Under the pieces are notes generated by a model. That model saw only the letters and a program-made list of their open reading frames with translations, was not told the origin of the DNA and did not search any database. The position numbers and the translations under genes were made by a program. Shown here one piece after another: positions 7,930 through 16,047 of a stretch of 64,000 bases of DNA. This DNA is from Paenibacillus tepidiphilus (GTDB taxonomy: Bacteria; Bacillota; Bacilli; Paenibacillales; Paenibacillaceae), in the NCBI RefSeq assembly GCF_008635795.1, contig NZ_VWRQ01000017.1, positions 62,001 to 126,000 on the forward strand, given 5' to 3'. Every line of letters begins with the position of its first letter. Positions within the stretch are counted from its first letter, which is position 1.

Positions 7930-9183
7930 TTATTGATCGGTGACTGCCGCTGCCGCCGGAAGCTGCGGCTTCTGCTGCTGCTTGCCGTGCCGACGTCTGG
8001 CCATGCCAAGGAGCAGGCTCCCGGCAACGGTAATGCCGCCCAGGATTCCGAATACCGGCAGAGGGGAGCCGAGGCCGAATTGTGAGAGCAAATAGGTCCC
8101 GCAGACAGGGCCAAGGATGGTCCCCGCCTTAATGCTCTCCGCACATCCGAAATACAGCCCTTTGTCTTCCGGCGGTGCCAGCTCGTTCACCAACGCGTCG
8201 AAGCGGGCGCTGAGCAGCAGCTCCCCCAGGCTGAAGAGCAGGATGAACAGCCAAGGCGCCAGCGAAGCGGAAGGGAGCAGGAAGGCCGGAAAGCTGAGTC
8301 CGATAAGCAGATTGCCGGCGATAAGAATGGTGAAGGGATTGCGGCCCTGCATCCATGCCAGCACGAAATATTGTGCGGCCAGAATAATGACGGCGTTGGC
8401 CGATAGCAGCAGGGAATATATGCCTAACCCATTTGTAAAGACGGGGCTGCCCGATACATATTGCGAAACACTTGCGTTAAGCTGCGAGTATCCGAAGAAG
8501 GAGCAGGCGGTTCCGGCCAGCAGCAGAAGAAATACGGTGTCTCCGCTAATTGCAGCGAAGGCTGAGCGCCGCGGATGACCGGCGGCTCTTGGCAATCCGC
8601 GTCCATGCGAAGCCGGGAGATCCCGAAAGAAGTACATTGTCGATAAGCCGTACAGGATGTAGGACACGCCAAGCAGCACATAAGGCAGCAGCGTTCGGTC
8701 CATCCGCAGCAGCAGGCTCAGCAGCGGTCCGGCGAAGGCGCCGATATTAATCGCCGCGTAGCGCAGGTTGAACACCAGAAGGTGCTGCTCCTTCGGGGAA
8801 TGGATGGACAGCTGCTTTTTGGAGGCCGGCTCAAAGATCGCATAACATAACCCGTTCAGTCCGCTAAGCAGCAGAAATTGCCAGAAGCTGTCCGCATAGA
8901 AGAACAGAATGAATACAACTCCCCAGCAGACAGGCACAACGGAGAGCGTCCGCCGCGCCGGAAGCCGGTCGGCCAGAGCGCCGCCGAACCCGCTGAACAG
9001 CACATTGGCCAGCGGGTTGATGCCCAGGACGTAACCGGTAAGCTGCACGGATATCTGCTTATGATCGCTCAAATACATGGCCAGAAACGGTGTGCTCATG
9101 AACAGTGCCGTCCGCGTTACGATGGTGCCGATCAGAATATTCCATACCTTGCCGTTTAAACTCCCTAACCTTTGCCATTTCAT
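7930..9183 (-). CDS. MFS transporter, probable drug or metabolite exporter
   Basis: A major-facilitator membrane protein of 417 residues with about 12 hydrophobic segments. The N-terminal half shows VTRTALFMSTPFLAMYL, GYVLGINPLANVLFSGFGGALADRLPARR, where the loop after helix 2 is the classical MFS signature, and a later LGELLLSARFDALVNELAPPEDKG. The C-terminus is a short basic/glutamine tail. GGGGAG lies about ten bases before the ATG at 9183. It is divergent from an Rgg-type regulator gene across a 117-base gap, an arrangement that suggests the regulator controls this exporter. The substrate is unknown; export of a small molecule or peptide is a guess. Confidence 0.85.
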   Translation of the reverse strand: MKWQRLGSLNGKVWNILIGTIVTRTALFMSTPFLAMYLSDHKQISVQLTGYVLGINPLANVLFSGFGGALADRLPARRTLSVVPVCWGVVFILFFYADSFWQFLLLSGLNGLCYAIFEPASKKQLSIHSPKEQHLLVFNLRYAAINIGAFAGPLLSLLLRMDRTLLPYVLLGVSYILYGLSTMYFFRDLPASHGRGLPRAAGHPRRSAFAAISGDTVFLLLLAGTACSFFGYSQLNASVSQYVSGSPVFTNGLGIYSLLLSANAVIILAAQYFVLAWMQGRNPFTILIAGNLLIGLSFPAFLLPSASLAPWLFILLFSLGELLLSARFDALVNELAPPEDKGLYFGCAESIKAGTILGPVCGTYLLSQFGLGSPLPVFGILGGITVAGSLLLGMARRRHGKQQQKPQLPAAAAVTDQ

Positions 9184-9300
9184 CTTTCATTTCTCCCCGG
9201 TCCAGAATGATCTTTTGCAATCGAAATGTAGCATAATGTCATAAACAGATCCTGGAAATGTGCTGTATACTCACAAAATAGGGCAAAGGAGTGAGAGCAA

Positions 9301-10182
9301 ATGCATCTGGGAGCAACGATCAGACAGGTGCGGAAATCGAAGGGAATGAAGCAGGCGGGGCTGGCAGCGGGAATAATGAGCCGCTCTAACCTGTCGCGGT
9401 TCGAGGGCGGGGAGTATTCGCCGGGGTACGACAAGCTTATTCTGCTACTGGATAAGCTGGAGATGAGTCTGGACGAGCTGCTGTTCCTGCACCGTGACTA
9501 TGTGGAGCCGGTTAAGCGAAGCCTCCATCTCGATCTTGCAGAAGCCGGTAACCGCTATGATCTGGACCGGGTAAAGGCGCTCAGCCATGAGTGCTTCAAG
9601 CTGTACCGGGAGACGGGGACCGAGGCGTTCCACCATCTGTATCTGCTCGGCCAAAGCGTGCTGCTTCGGCGCGGGCGGCGTGACCGGGTGGCGGAGCTGA
9701 GCGAGATCGCTGCCAGTATCAAGCCGTATCTGCTCGGCGTGGAGCAATGGTATTTATATGAGTTCAAGCTGCTGAACAATTTCCTGTTCACCTTCAGCAG
9801 CGGCGACGCCGCTTTCTTTGGCCGGAGGGGCGTGGCTGAATTCGCCAAATACCGCGCGTTTCCCGAGAGCCGGACCGTCCAGCAGCATTTGATGCAGAAT
9901 ATCGCCATCATCTGTCTGCGGGAGCGGGATTACGCCCAGAGCCTGTATTTTCTGCAGCAGGCCTTGCCGCTGGCCGACAAAACCCATCTGCTGTACGACA
10001 AAATCGAGACCTCCATCTACTATGAGATCACGCGGATTCGTCTCGGACAGCAAGAAAGCACCGCCGAGCTGGACCGGTATCTGCTCATTCTGCGGCAGCT
10101 TGGCTTTACGGACAGCTACCGCGCGCTGCGGAGCGTCTGCAGCGAGCATGGAATACACAGCCTAACAGGCGATGCTTTGTGA
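9301..10182 (+). CDS. Rgg/GadR/MutR-type transcriptional regulator
   Basis: The 293-residue product begins with an XRE-class helix-turn-helix (LGATIRQVRKSKGMKQAGLA, then MSRSNLSRFEGGEYSP, residues 1-65) followed by about 220 residues of alpha-helical, TPR-like repeats. The phrase NLSRFEGG...DKLILLLDKLEMSLDELLF is typical of the Rgg/GadR/MutR class, whose C-terminal domain often binds a short hydrophobic peptide. A good ribosome site (AAAGGAGTGAG) precedes ATG 9301. The promoter region is shared with the divergent MFS gene, so self-regulation and control of the pump are likely. I looked for a short hydrophobic pheromone gene on both sides and did not find one. Confidence 0.82.
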   Translation: MHLGATIRQVRKSKGMKQAGLAAGIMSRSNLSRFEGGEYSPGYDKLILLLDKLEMSLDELLFLHRDYVEPVKRSLHLDLAEAGNRYDLDRVKALSHECFKLYRETGTEAFHHLYLLGQSVLLRRGRRDRVAELSEIAASIKPYLLGVEQWYLYEFKLLNNFLFTFSSGDAAFFGRRGVAEFAKYRAFPESRTVQQHLMQNIAIICLRERDYAQSLYFLQQALPLADKTHLLYDKIETSIYYEITRIRLGQQESTAELDRYLLILRQLGFTDSYRALRSVCSEHGIHSLTGDAL

Positions 10183-10212
10183 AAGTCAGGAATGCGGAGT
10201 GCGGGTTAAGCT

Positions 10213-11295
10213 TCAGCGCTTCTGTGCCAGCTCCCTGCGGACAGCCGGAGCGACTTCGGCCGCAAGTAATTCGATGGCAGCGGCAACCTTGGTGAAGGGC
10301 AAGCCGCCGATGTCGAGCTGCACCATGAACCGGTGATGTCCGAACAGCTCGTGCTGGTACAGAATCTTCTCGACGATCTGCTGCGGGCTGCCGACCGCCA
10401 GCGTGTTGTCAGGAGCGACAAACCGGGCGAAGTCATCTGCGCCCACACGGTAGACCTGGTCGCGCGACGGGCTGATGGCATTCCGGTAGCTGTAGTAGTA
10501 CGGGTAATATTCATCCAGCGCCTGCTGCGAAGTCTTGGCGATATAGCCATGGCTGGTAATGCCGATCTTAAGATCCTGCGGTGCATGTCCAGCCGCAGCT
10601 CCGCTCCTCCGGTAGGTCTCGGCCAGATTGCGGAACGGCTCCGGGCTGCCGCTGAGAATGGCGATGGCCATGCCGACGCCAAGGCTGCCGGCCCGTTCGG
10701 CGCTGTCCGGCGAACCGCCGACGCCAACCCACAGCGGCAGCTTCTGCTGCAGCGGGCGCGGGGCGATCTCGGCATTCTTCAGCGGCTGCCGGAAGCGCCC
10801 CTCCCAGTTCATCACCTCGTGCCGGTTCAGCTCCAGCAGCAGCTCAAGATTCTCGGCGAACAGCTGTTTATAATCTTCCATCTTGTAGCCGAACAGCGGG
10901 AACGATTCAAGAAAGGCGCCCCGCCCGGCAATAACCTCCGCCCGTCCGCCGGACAACAGGTCAAGCGTGGCGAAGTCCTCGAAGACCCGGACGGGATCGG
11001 TGGTGCTGAGCACAGTGGTGGCGCTGGTCAGCTTGATCCGCTTCGTGGTCTGGGCGATGGCAGCCAGAACGACCGGAACCGCCGAAATGGCAAAATCGAG
11101 CCGGTGATGCTCCCCCACCCCGAACACATCCAGCCCCGCATCATCGGCGAGCTGCGCCGCCGCGATGACCTCCTGCAGCCGCTGCCGGGGGCTGATGGTC
11201 TCTCCGGTATGACAATCCTGTACAATATCGCCCAGCGTATAGATGCCGAACTCGAACTCAGGTACAGCCTCTTGTTGAACCTCGTTATTCATCAT
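10213..11295 (-). CDS. LLM-class flavin-dependent oxidoreductase (luciferase-like)
   Basis: The 360-residue product is a TIM-barrel monooxygenase of the bacterial luciferase family that would use reduced FMN or F420-like flavin. Recognisable blocks are EFGIYTLGDI near the start, DDAGLDVFGVGEHHRLDFAISAVPVVLAAIAQ, TTDPVRVFEDFATLDLLSGGRAEVIAGRG, and LWVGVGGSPDSAERAG. Two adjacent ATG codons (11295, 11292) follow AAGGAGTTTGGA; I chose the first. An upstream in-frame ATG at 11430 lies beyond the promoter and is rejected. It ends 30 bases from the convergent Rgg gene. The promoter carries a perfect palindrome, so it appears to have a dedicated regulator, not identified here. The substrate is unknown. 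Confidence 0.9.
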   Translation of the reverse strand: MMNNEVQQEAVPEFEFGIYTLGDIVQDCHTGETISPRQRLQEVIAAAQLADDAGLDVFGVGEHHRLDFAISAVPVVLAAIAQTTKRIKLTSATTVLSTTDPVRVFEDFATLDLLSGGRAEVIAGRGAFLESFPLFGYKMEDYKQLFAENLELLLELNRHEVMNWEGRFRQPLKNAEIAPRPLQQKLPLWVGVGGSPDSAERAGSLGVGMAIAILSGSPEPFRNLAETYRRSGAAAGHAPQDLKIGITSHGYIAKTSQQALDEYYPYYYSYRNAISPSRDQVYRVGADDFARFVAPDNTLAVGSPQQIVEKILYQHELFGHHRFMVQLDIGGLPFTKVAAAIELLAAEVAPAVRRELAQKR

Positions 11296-11367
11296 TCCAA
11301 ACTCCTTATATAGCAGAATATATAGTGTGCATTTAATAAGCATGTCCACTGAAACAGGTATGCCGGT

Positions 11368-11398
11368 ATTATAACATAACGACTTACAAAATGTAAGT
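11368..11398 (-). promoter_or_regulatory. Promoter with palindromic operator for the LLM oxidoreductase
   Basis: Reading the minus strand, TTACAT (11396-11391), a 17-base spacer and TATAAT (11373-11368) form a good promoter. The -35 hexamer is inside a perfect inverted repeat ACTTACA-AAA-TGTAAGT (11382-11398). A repressor bound there would cover the -35 box. Confidence 0.65.
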
Positions 11399-11522
11399 AT
11401 GTGAGTAAATCTCGTTATTATAGCCATCATGAAATGGAATATTATTGAATTTGTTCACAAAAGGCATATACTCATAGTTGTCTTTTATCTGGTTTTACAT
11501 TCTATTATGGGAGGGAAATTAA

Positions 11523-12839
11523 ATGGACTGGAGAAAACGGATCAGCTCCGCTTGCCTAGCCGCGGCGGGAATGAGCATGCTGCTGACGACGGGGGTGGCC
11601 GCGGCCGCTGTCTACGAGCCGCATACGTCGTACAGGGGAGAGAATCTTACGGGACTCTATACAGAGCTTCCGGAAGCGAAGGCTTCATGGACTGCGGTAA
11701 TCGACCGGCAGGAGGAAACAACAGTAAATCTAAACGGCTCGATTGCCCATGGCGATGGAAAGGTATTTCTGCTCCGGCAAGGACAGCTGACCGCGCTGAA
11801 TGCCCAGTCCGGCAAGCCGGTGTGGAAGTTCGGCACCGGCCTTAAGCTGCCGCTGATCTATCAGGACGGTACGGTATATGTAAGCTCGGCGGCGGGAAAT
11901 GTCTGGGCGGTACATGCGGCCAGCGGCGCGCGCAAGTGGGGGGTAAAGGTACCTGGAGCCGAGGTGACTGCACTGACGGCCGAGGGCGGGCAGCTGCTGG
12001 TGCAGAACGGCGATATCCTGGCATACAGCCTAAGCAGCGGCAAGCTGGAGTGGAAGGATAATTACAGTGAGCCTCTGTATTCATCGCTGCAGATTCAGGG
12101 CGATATCCTCCTCGCCGAGAATTCGGTATCCGGAGCCTATACCTATGATCTTATGCATGCCTTCGACCGCAAGAGCGGGAAGCATCTATGGGAGCTATCC
12201 GATCATTATCTGCCGGTTGCAGGCAGTGACGGGACGCTGCTCTCGCAGAGAAAAGCGAATCTGTTTGACCTGCTGCCGCTCACCACGCTGGATACACTGG
12301 ATGCCAGGACCGGCAAAGTGCTGAAGACGACGGAGTATAACCCGCGGGGCATTGATCCGAAGGTTGACGGCGGAAGCGGAGGAACGGCTTGGACCGACGG
12401 CGGCAATCTGTACATCAATGAGGGCCCGAAGGTCTACGGATACCCGCTGGATGCCGATCCGGCCACAGTGAAGCCGAAATATTACTCGCCCGAAGGATCG
12501 GGCGCGAAGCTGAGCTATGCCGCCGGTCCTTATGACGGACGGGTGCTGTTTACCGATGGGGAGAGCGTCTATGGCCTTAAGCTGGCCAATCAGTCGCTGG
12601 TAAGCTATTACGGCGGAGGCGGCATTGCCCGCTTTGATCTTCTGGGGCATGGCATGTATATTGCCCGAACCGATGGCCGGGTAGTAGCGGTCGACCTTAT
12701 CTCCGGGAAGCCCCTGCTGCAGCTAAAGACCTCCGGCAGAGCGTATGGCCCTGTCCGGCTGGAAGCCGGCATGATAATTGTGGAGAGCAGAGGCCAGTTG
12801 ACTGCCTTTAAGGAACCGGCCGTTCTAAAAATGAAATAA
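11523..12839 (+). CDS. Secreted PQQ-like beta-propeller repeat protein
   Basis: The 438-residue product has a Sec signal peptide (MDWRKRISSACLAAAGMSML...AAAA) and then repeated propeller blades of the PQQ/YWTD type. Each blade carries a phrase such as LTALNAQSGKPVWKFGTG, VWAVHAASGARKWGVKV, ILAYSLSSGKLEWKD and VVAVDLISGKPLLQLKTSG. It lacks the residues and length of PQQ dehydrogenases, so it is more likely a structural or binding propeller, as in BamB-like proteins. GGGAGGGAAATTAA precedes ATG 11523. It is alone between the LLM gene and the importer operon. Function unknown; extracellular location is inferred from the signal peptide. Confidence 0.85.
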   Translation: MDWRKRISSACLAAAGMSMLLTTGVAAAAVYEPHTSYRGENLTGLYTELPEAKASWTAVIDRQEETTVNLNGSIAHGDGKVFLLRQGQLTALNAQSGKPVWKFGTGLKLPLIYQDGTVYVSSAAGNVWAVHAASGARKWGVKVPGAEVTALTAEGGQLLVQNGDILAYSLSSGKLEWKDNYSEPLYSSLQIQGDILLAENSVSGAYTYDLMHAFDRKSGKHLWELSDHYLPVAGSDGTLLSQRKANLFDLLPLTTLDTLDARTGKVLKTTEYNPRGIDPKVDGGSGGTAWTDGGNLYINEGPKVYGYPLDADPATVKPKYYSPEGSGAKLSYAAGPYDGRVLFTDGESVYGLKLANQSLVSYYGGGGIARFDLLGHGMYIARTDGRVVAVDLISGKPLLQLKTSGRAYGPVRLEAGMIIVESRGQLTAFKEPAVLKMK

Positions 12840-12869
12840 GAATACGTCCATAATAATTGTGTCTTTTTG

Positions 12870-12898
12870 TTGACAGGGTCCAGAATAGATGATATTTT
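12870..12898 (+). promoter_or_regulatory. Promoter before the importer operon
   Basis: TTGACA (12870-12875), a 17-base spacer and TATTTT (12893-12898). A perfect GAATTAATTC palindrome follows at 12928-12937, a possible operator within the 5' leader; the binding protein is not known. Confidence 0.6.
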
Positions 12899-12952
12899 AA
12901 TTACACAAATTATAATTGAATTACTTTGAATTAATTCAGCCGACTGTTCAGA

Positions 12953-13002
12953 CAGAGGTGTCCGGATGCGCAAACCTGCGCAGGGGATACCTCTGTTTTT
13001 TT
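12953..13002 (+). terminator. Leader terminator before the importer operon
   Basis: CAGAGGT (12953-12959) pairs with ACCTCTG (12989-12995), with an inner GCGCA/TGCGC helix, followed by seven T. It lies between the promoter and the first gene (start 13051), so it is either an attenuator or the end of a roughly 95-base transcript. I do not recognise a known riboswitch class in it. Confidence 0.75.
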
Positions 13003-13050
13003 GTATATGCGGCGGCAAACGTAACTGGAACCAGGAGAGGGGAGAGCTTT

Positions 13051-13827
13051 ATGGGAGAAGCTTTGCTGTCCATTACAGCACTGAACAAAAGCTTCGGCAC
13101 AGCCGCAGGCCAGGTGCAGGCGTTGCATGATGTGGATCTGCAGGTTCAAGAAGGAGAATTCATCACGGTGATCGGCCCGAGCGGCTGCGGCAAAAGCACG
13201 CTGCTGCGCATAGTGGCCGGTCTCGATACCGGCTACTCCGGGAAAGTTACACTGGAAGGGACGGAGATTGGCGGGCCGGGTATTGATAAGGGGTTTATTT
13301 TTCAGGAGCACCGGCTGTTTCCATGGCTGACTGTGGAGAAGAATATCGCCTCCGACCTGCCGCTCGGCAAGCCGGAGATCCGCCGCAAGGTCGATGAGCT
13401 GATTGAACTGGTGAAGCTCCAGGGCTTCGAGAAGTCTTACCCAAGGGAGCTGTCGGGCGGAATGGCCCAGCGTGTGGCGATTGCCCGGGCGCTCCTGCGC
13501 AACCCGCGTATCCTGCTGCTAGACGAGCCGTTCGGCGCGCTGGATGCCTTCACCCGGGCTCATATGCAGAGTGTGCTGCTGGACATTTGGCGCCGCAACC
13601 GGACGACGATGATCTTCGTGACGCATGATATTGATGAAGCGGTCTTCCTGGGGACCCGTGTCGTGATTCTGGAGCCGCGTCCCGGGCGCATCCGCAAGAT
13701 CGTGCCGATCGACCTGCCGTTTCCGCGCAAGAAGACGACCTCTTCTTTTCAGGAATTGCGCCTGAAGGTGCTGAATGTCTTTGAGAAGGTTGATGAGCTG
13801 GAGCTGACTGACGGAGCGGGGATCTAA
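13051..13827 (+). CDS. ssuB: ABC transporter ATPase, sulfonate/nitrate/taurine type
   Basis: This cytoplasmic subunit powers import. Walker A is GPSGCGKSTLLR (near residue 46), the Q-loop FIFQEHRLFPWL, the ABC signature LSGGMAQRVAIARALL, Walker B ILLLDEPFGALD and the switch histidine VTHDIDEA. The PWLTVEKNI segment and the length of 258 residues are typical of SsuB/TauB. ATG 13051 follows GGAGAGGGGAGAG; the upstream open frame overlaps the leader terminator and is rejected. It is the first gene of a cluster with two permeases, a lipoprotein and redox genes. The symbol marks the family; the true substrate (alkane sulfonate, taurine or another anion) is not proven. Confidence 0.9.
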   Translation: MGEALLSITALNKSFGTAAGQVQALHDVDLQVQEGEFITVIGPSGCGKSTLLRIVAGLDTGYSGKVTLEGTEIGGPGIDKGFIFQEHRLFPWLTVEKNIASDLPLGKPEIRRKVDELIELVKLQGFEKSYPRELSGGMAQRVAIARALLRNPRILLLDEPFGALDAFTRAHMQSVLLDIWRRNRTTMIFVTHDIDEAVFLGTRVVILEPRPGRIRKIVPIDLPFPRKKTTSSFQELRLKVLNVFEKVDELELTDGAGI

Positions 13828-13913
13828 GCCTGAAGACATGCAAGGGGCTTCTAATGCTTTATACCTGAGTTATCCGATAAGATTTTATTATTTTAGAAAA
13901 GAGGTTGGAAAGA

Positions 13914-14717
13914 ATGAGCAATCAGACCCTGACGGTAAGGACCGCCGGGAAACCGGGCAAGGCCGCGATTGCCGGCTACGGGCTGCTGCTGCCGGCGGCG
14001 CTGCTGATTGCATGGCAGACGCTGGGCCATTACGGGATCATTTCGGAGATGCTGTTTCCTACACCGTACACCATCGCGGAGTCCTTTATCTCGCTGGCCG
14101 CAAGCGGGGATTTATGGAGCCATTTCAAGGTCAGCGCGGTGCGGGCGTTAACCGGCTTTCTCCTTGGCGGAGGTCTGGGCCTGCTGCTTGGCCTTATGGT
14201 CGGCTTGTTCAGGCAATCGGAGAAGCTGCTGGACCCGACGCTGCAGATGATCCGGATGATTCCCAGCCTGGCTGTGGTGCCGCTCTTTATTCTCTGGTTC
14301 GGCATCGGGGAGGAATCCAAGGTTCTGCTGATCGCCAAGGGCGCTTTCTTCCCGCTGTATATCAATACCTTTATGGGTATCCGCGGCGTGGACAACAAGC
14401 TGTTTGAGGTGGCGCGGGTGCTTGGCTTCAGCCGCCGGCAGCAGATTGCCCGGCTGGTGCTGCCTGCGGCGGTGCCCAATATTATGCTGGGTGTCCGTCT
14501 CTCGCTTGGCTTATCCTGGCTGGGTCTGGTCGTCGCTGAACTGATCGCATCCACCTCGGGCATCGGCTACATGATGTCGGATGCCCGCCAGTTTGCCGAT
14601 ACGCCGGTAGTCTTCGTAGGCATTATTGTTTTTGCGGCGGCGGGTCTTGTCAGCGACATAGCCGTCCGCTTGCTGGAGCGGCGTCTGCTGCGCTGGAAAG
14701 ACAGCTATCAGGGTTAG
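13914..14717 (+). CDS. ssuC: ABC transporter permease 1, SsuC type
   Basis: A membrane permease of 267 residues with about six helices and the BPD inner-membrane domain typical of SsuC/TauC/NrtB. The coupling-loop region reads GIRGVDNKLFEVARVLGFS, preceded by PSLAVVPLFILWFGIGE. The C-terminus is LLRWKDSYQG. I chose ATG 13914 (GAGG nine bases upstream) over the TTG at 13905. It is 86 bases after the ATPase gene and 15 bases before a second, clearly related permease, so the two may form a heterodimeric channel. Confidence 0.9.
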   Translation: MSNQTLTVRTAGKPGKAAIAGYGLLLPAALLIAWQTLGHYGIISEMLFPTPYTIAESFISLAASGDLWSHFKVSAVRALTGFLLGGGLGLLLGLMVGLFRQSEKLLDPTLQMIRMIPSLAVVPLFILWFGIGEESKVLLIAKGAFFPLYINTFMGIRGVDNKLFEVARVLGFSRRQQIARLVLPAAVPNIMLGVRLSLGLSWLGLVVAELIASTSGIGYMMSDARQFADTPVVFVGIIVFAAAGLVSDIAVRLLERRLLRWKDSYQG

Positions 14718-14732
14718 GAGGAGTGAAGCATT

Positions 14733-15620
14733 ATGGCCGATGGAGCTGACATCATTATTAAGGCTGCAAAAGGAGCAGAGAAGGGCCCGGGCAGTGCCGG
14801 AAGCGCTGCGGCGCCCGGCCGCGCCCAGGCCAAGGCGGCCTGGACGGCGCTGCGGGGCGCACTCCGCTCCGACTGGTGGGTCGGCGCACTGCTGCCAGCC
14901 GCCGCCATAGCCGTCTGGCAGCTGGCCGGGAGCACCGGCTTAGTCTCGCCGGAATTTCTGCCGACGCCGCTTGCGATTCTCGCGGCCTTTACCGAGCTCG
15001 CGGTGCACGGCGGGCTATCCCATCACCTTGGGGTAAGCATTGGCCGGGCGGGTCTGGGCTTCCTGATCGGGGCGATGCTCGGGCTCTTGCTGGGAACGCT
15101 GACCGGGCTGTTCCGGCGGGCGGAGTATATGCTGGACCCCGGAGTCCAGGTGCTGCGGCTCGTTCCGCATCTGGCCATTGCGCCGCTGATTATTCTCTGG
15201 TTCGGGTTCGGTGAGGTCTCGAAGATTGTCATCATCATGAGCGGCTCGTTCTTCCCGCTCTATGTCAACACCTTTATGGGCATACGCGGCGTGGACAACA
15301 AGCTGTTCGAGGTAGCACGGGTGCTTGGCTTCAGCCCGTGGCAGCGGCTGCGGCGGCTGGTGCTGCCGGCGGCGCTGCCCGGCATCCTGCTGGGCCTGCG
15401 GCTGTCGATGGCCGTAGCCTGGATCGGACTGGTTGTTGCCGAGTTGATCGGCTCCCAGTCCGGCGTGGGCTTCCTGATTAATGAAGCGAAGCAGAATTCC
15501 AACACGCCGGTGATCTTCGTCGGCATTGTCATCTTTGCGGTTGTCGGCAAGCTGATCGACTCCCTGTTCCGCCTGATTGAGCGCAAAGCGCTGCACTGGC
15601 GCGACAGCTACCAGGGATAA
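14733..15620 (+). CDS. ABC transporter permease 2, SsuC type
   Basis: A paralogue of the preceding permease: the same coupling loop GIRGVDNKLFEVARVLGFS and the same ending WRDSYQG, with VPHLAIAPLIILWFGFGE before it. At 295 residues it has a longer N-terminus rich in Ala and Gly (residues 1-45) of unknown role. GGAGG lies before ATG 14733 and the gap to permease 1 is only 15 bases, so both are co-transcribed. The pair is most simply a tandem duplication that became a heterodimer; alternatively each makes its own homodimer with a different binding protein. No terminator follows directly; a 427-base gap comes next. Confidence 0.9.
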   Translation: MADGADIIIKAAKGAEKGPGSAGSAAAPGRAQAKAAWTALRGALRSDWWVGALLPAAAIAVWQLAGSTGLVSPEFLPTPLAILAAFTELAVHGGLSHHLGVSIGRAGLGFLIGAMLGLLLGTLTGLFRRAEYMLDPGVQVLRLVPHLAIAPLIILWFGFGEVSKIVIIMSGSFFPLYVNTFMGIRGVDNKLFEVARVLGFSPWQRLRRLVLPAALPGILLGLRLSMAVAWIGLVVAELIGSQSGVGFLINEAKQNSNTPVIFVGIVIFAVVGKLIDSLFRLIERKALHWRDSYQG

Positions 15621-16047
15621 GAAGCGGTGCCATTCAATCGGACCAACTAGATCGATTTTTGCACACTATTTCAGCCTGTATTACGGATTTCAGCAATCTA
15701 ATTGGATTATCGCCACTTAAATTGATCGATATTAAGGAATTTACTATTTTTCACCTGAATTAAGTGGCGGATATCCAACTAGGTCTGTGATTATCGTCCA
15801 ATTAGGTAGAATTAAGTGGCGATTTTCCAACTACAGTCTGCGAACTGCGGCAGCCCTTCGTTCATCATAACCATAAAGAGCTGGCTGCCACCGAATACTG
15901 CAGCCATTAGCGGTATTCACCCGGGAACCGGGGAACGGCAGCGGGCAGCGGACAGCGGATGTAAGTCCATAACTTTACTGGAGTCACTTCGACGGCTTTA
16001 TCTGGAGAGAATCTTAAGTCCAACATCTATAAAGGGGGAAATTGACA
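15621..16047 (+). repeat. 427-base gap with three copies of an AAGTGG-type intergenic repeat
   Basis: No gene is seen. Between about 15690 and 15835 there are three copies of an element of form AATTAAGTGGCGATTTTCCA followed by ACTA: one inverted (15696-15719), two direct (about 15756-15783 and 15809-15834). The same family recurs at 44.5-44.74 kb. The last 80 bases hold the leader of the flavoprotein gene, with AAAGGGGGAAATTGACA before its ATG. Confidence 0.6.

Noticed and set aside
11296..11430. Extended N-terminus of the LLM oxidoreductase
   Set aside because: It spans the promoter and operator; the family start matches MM at 11295.
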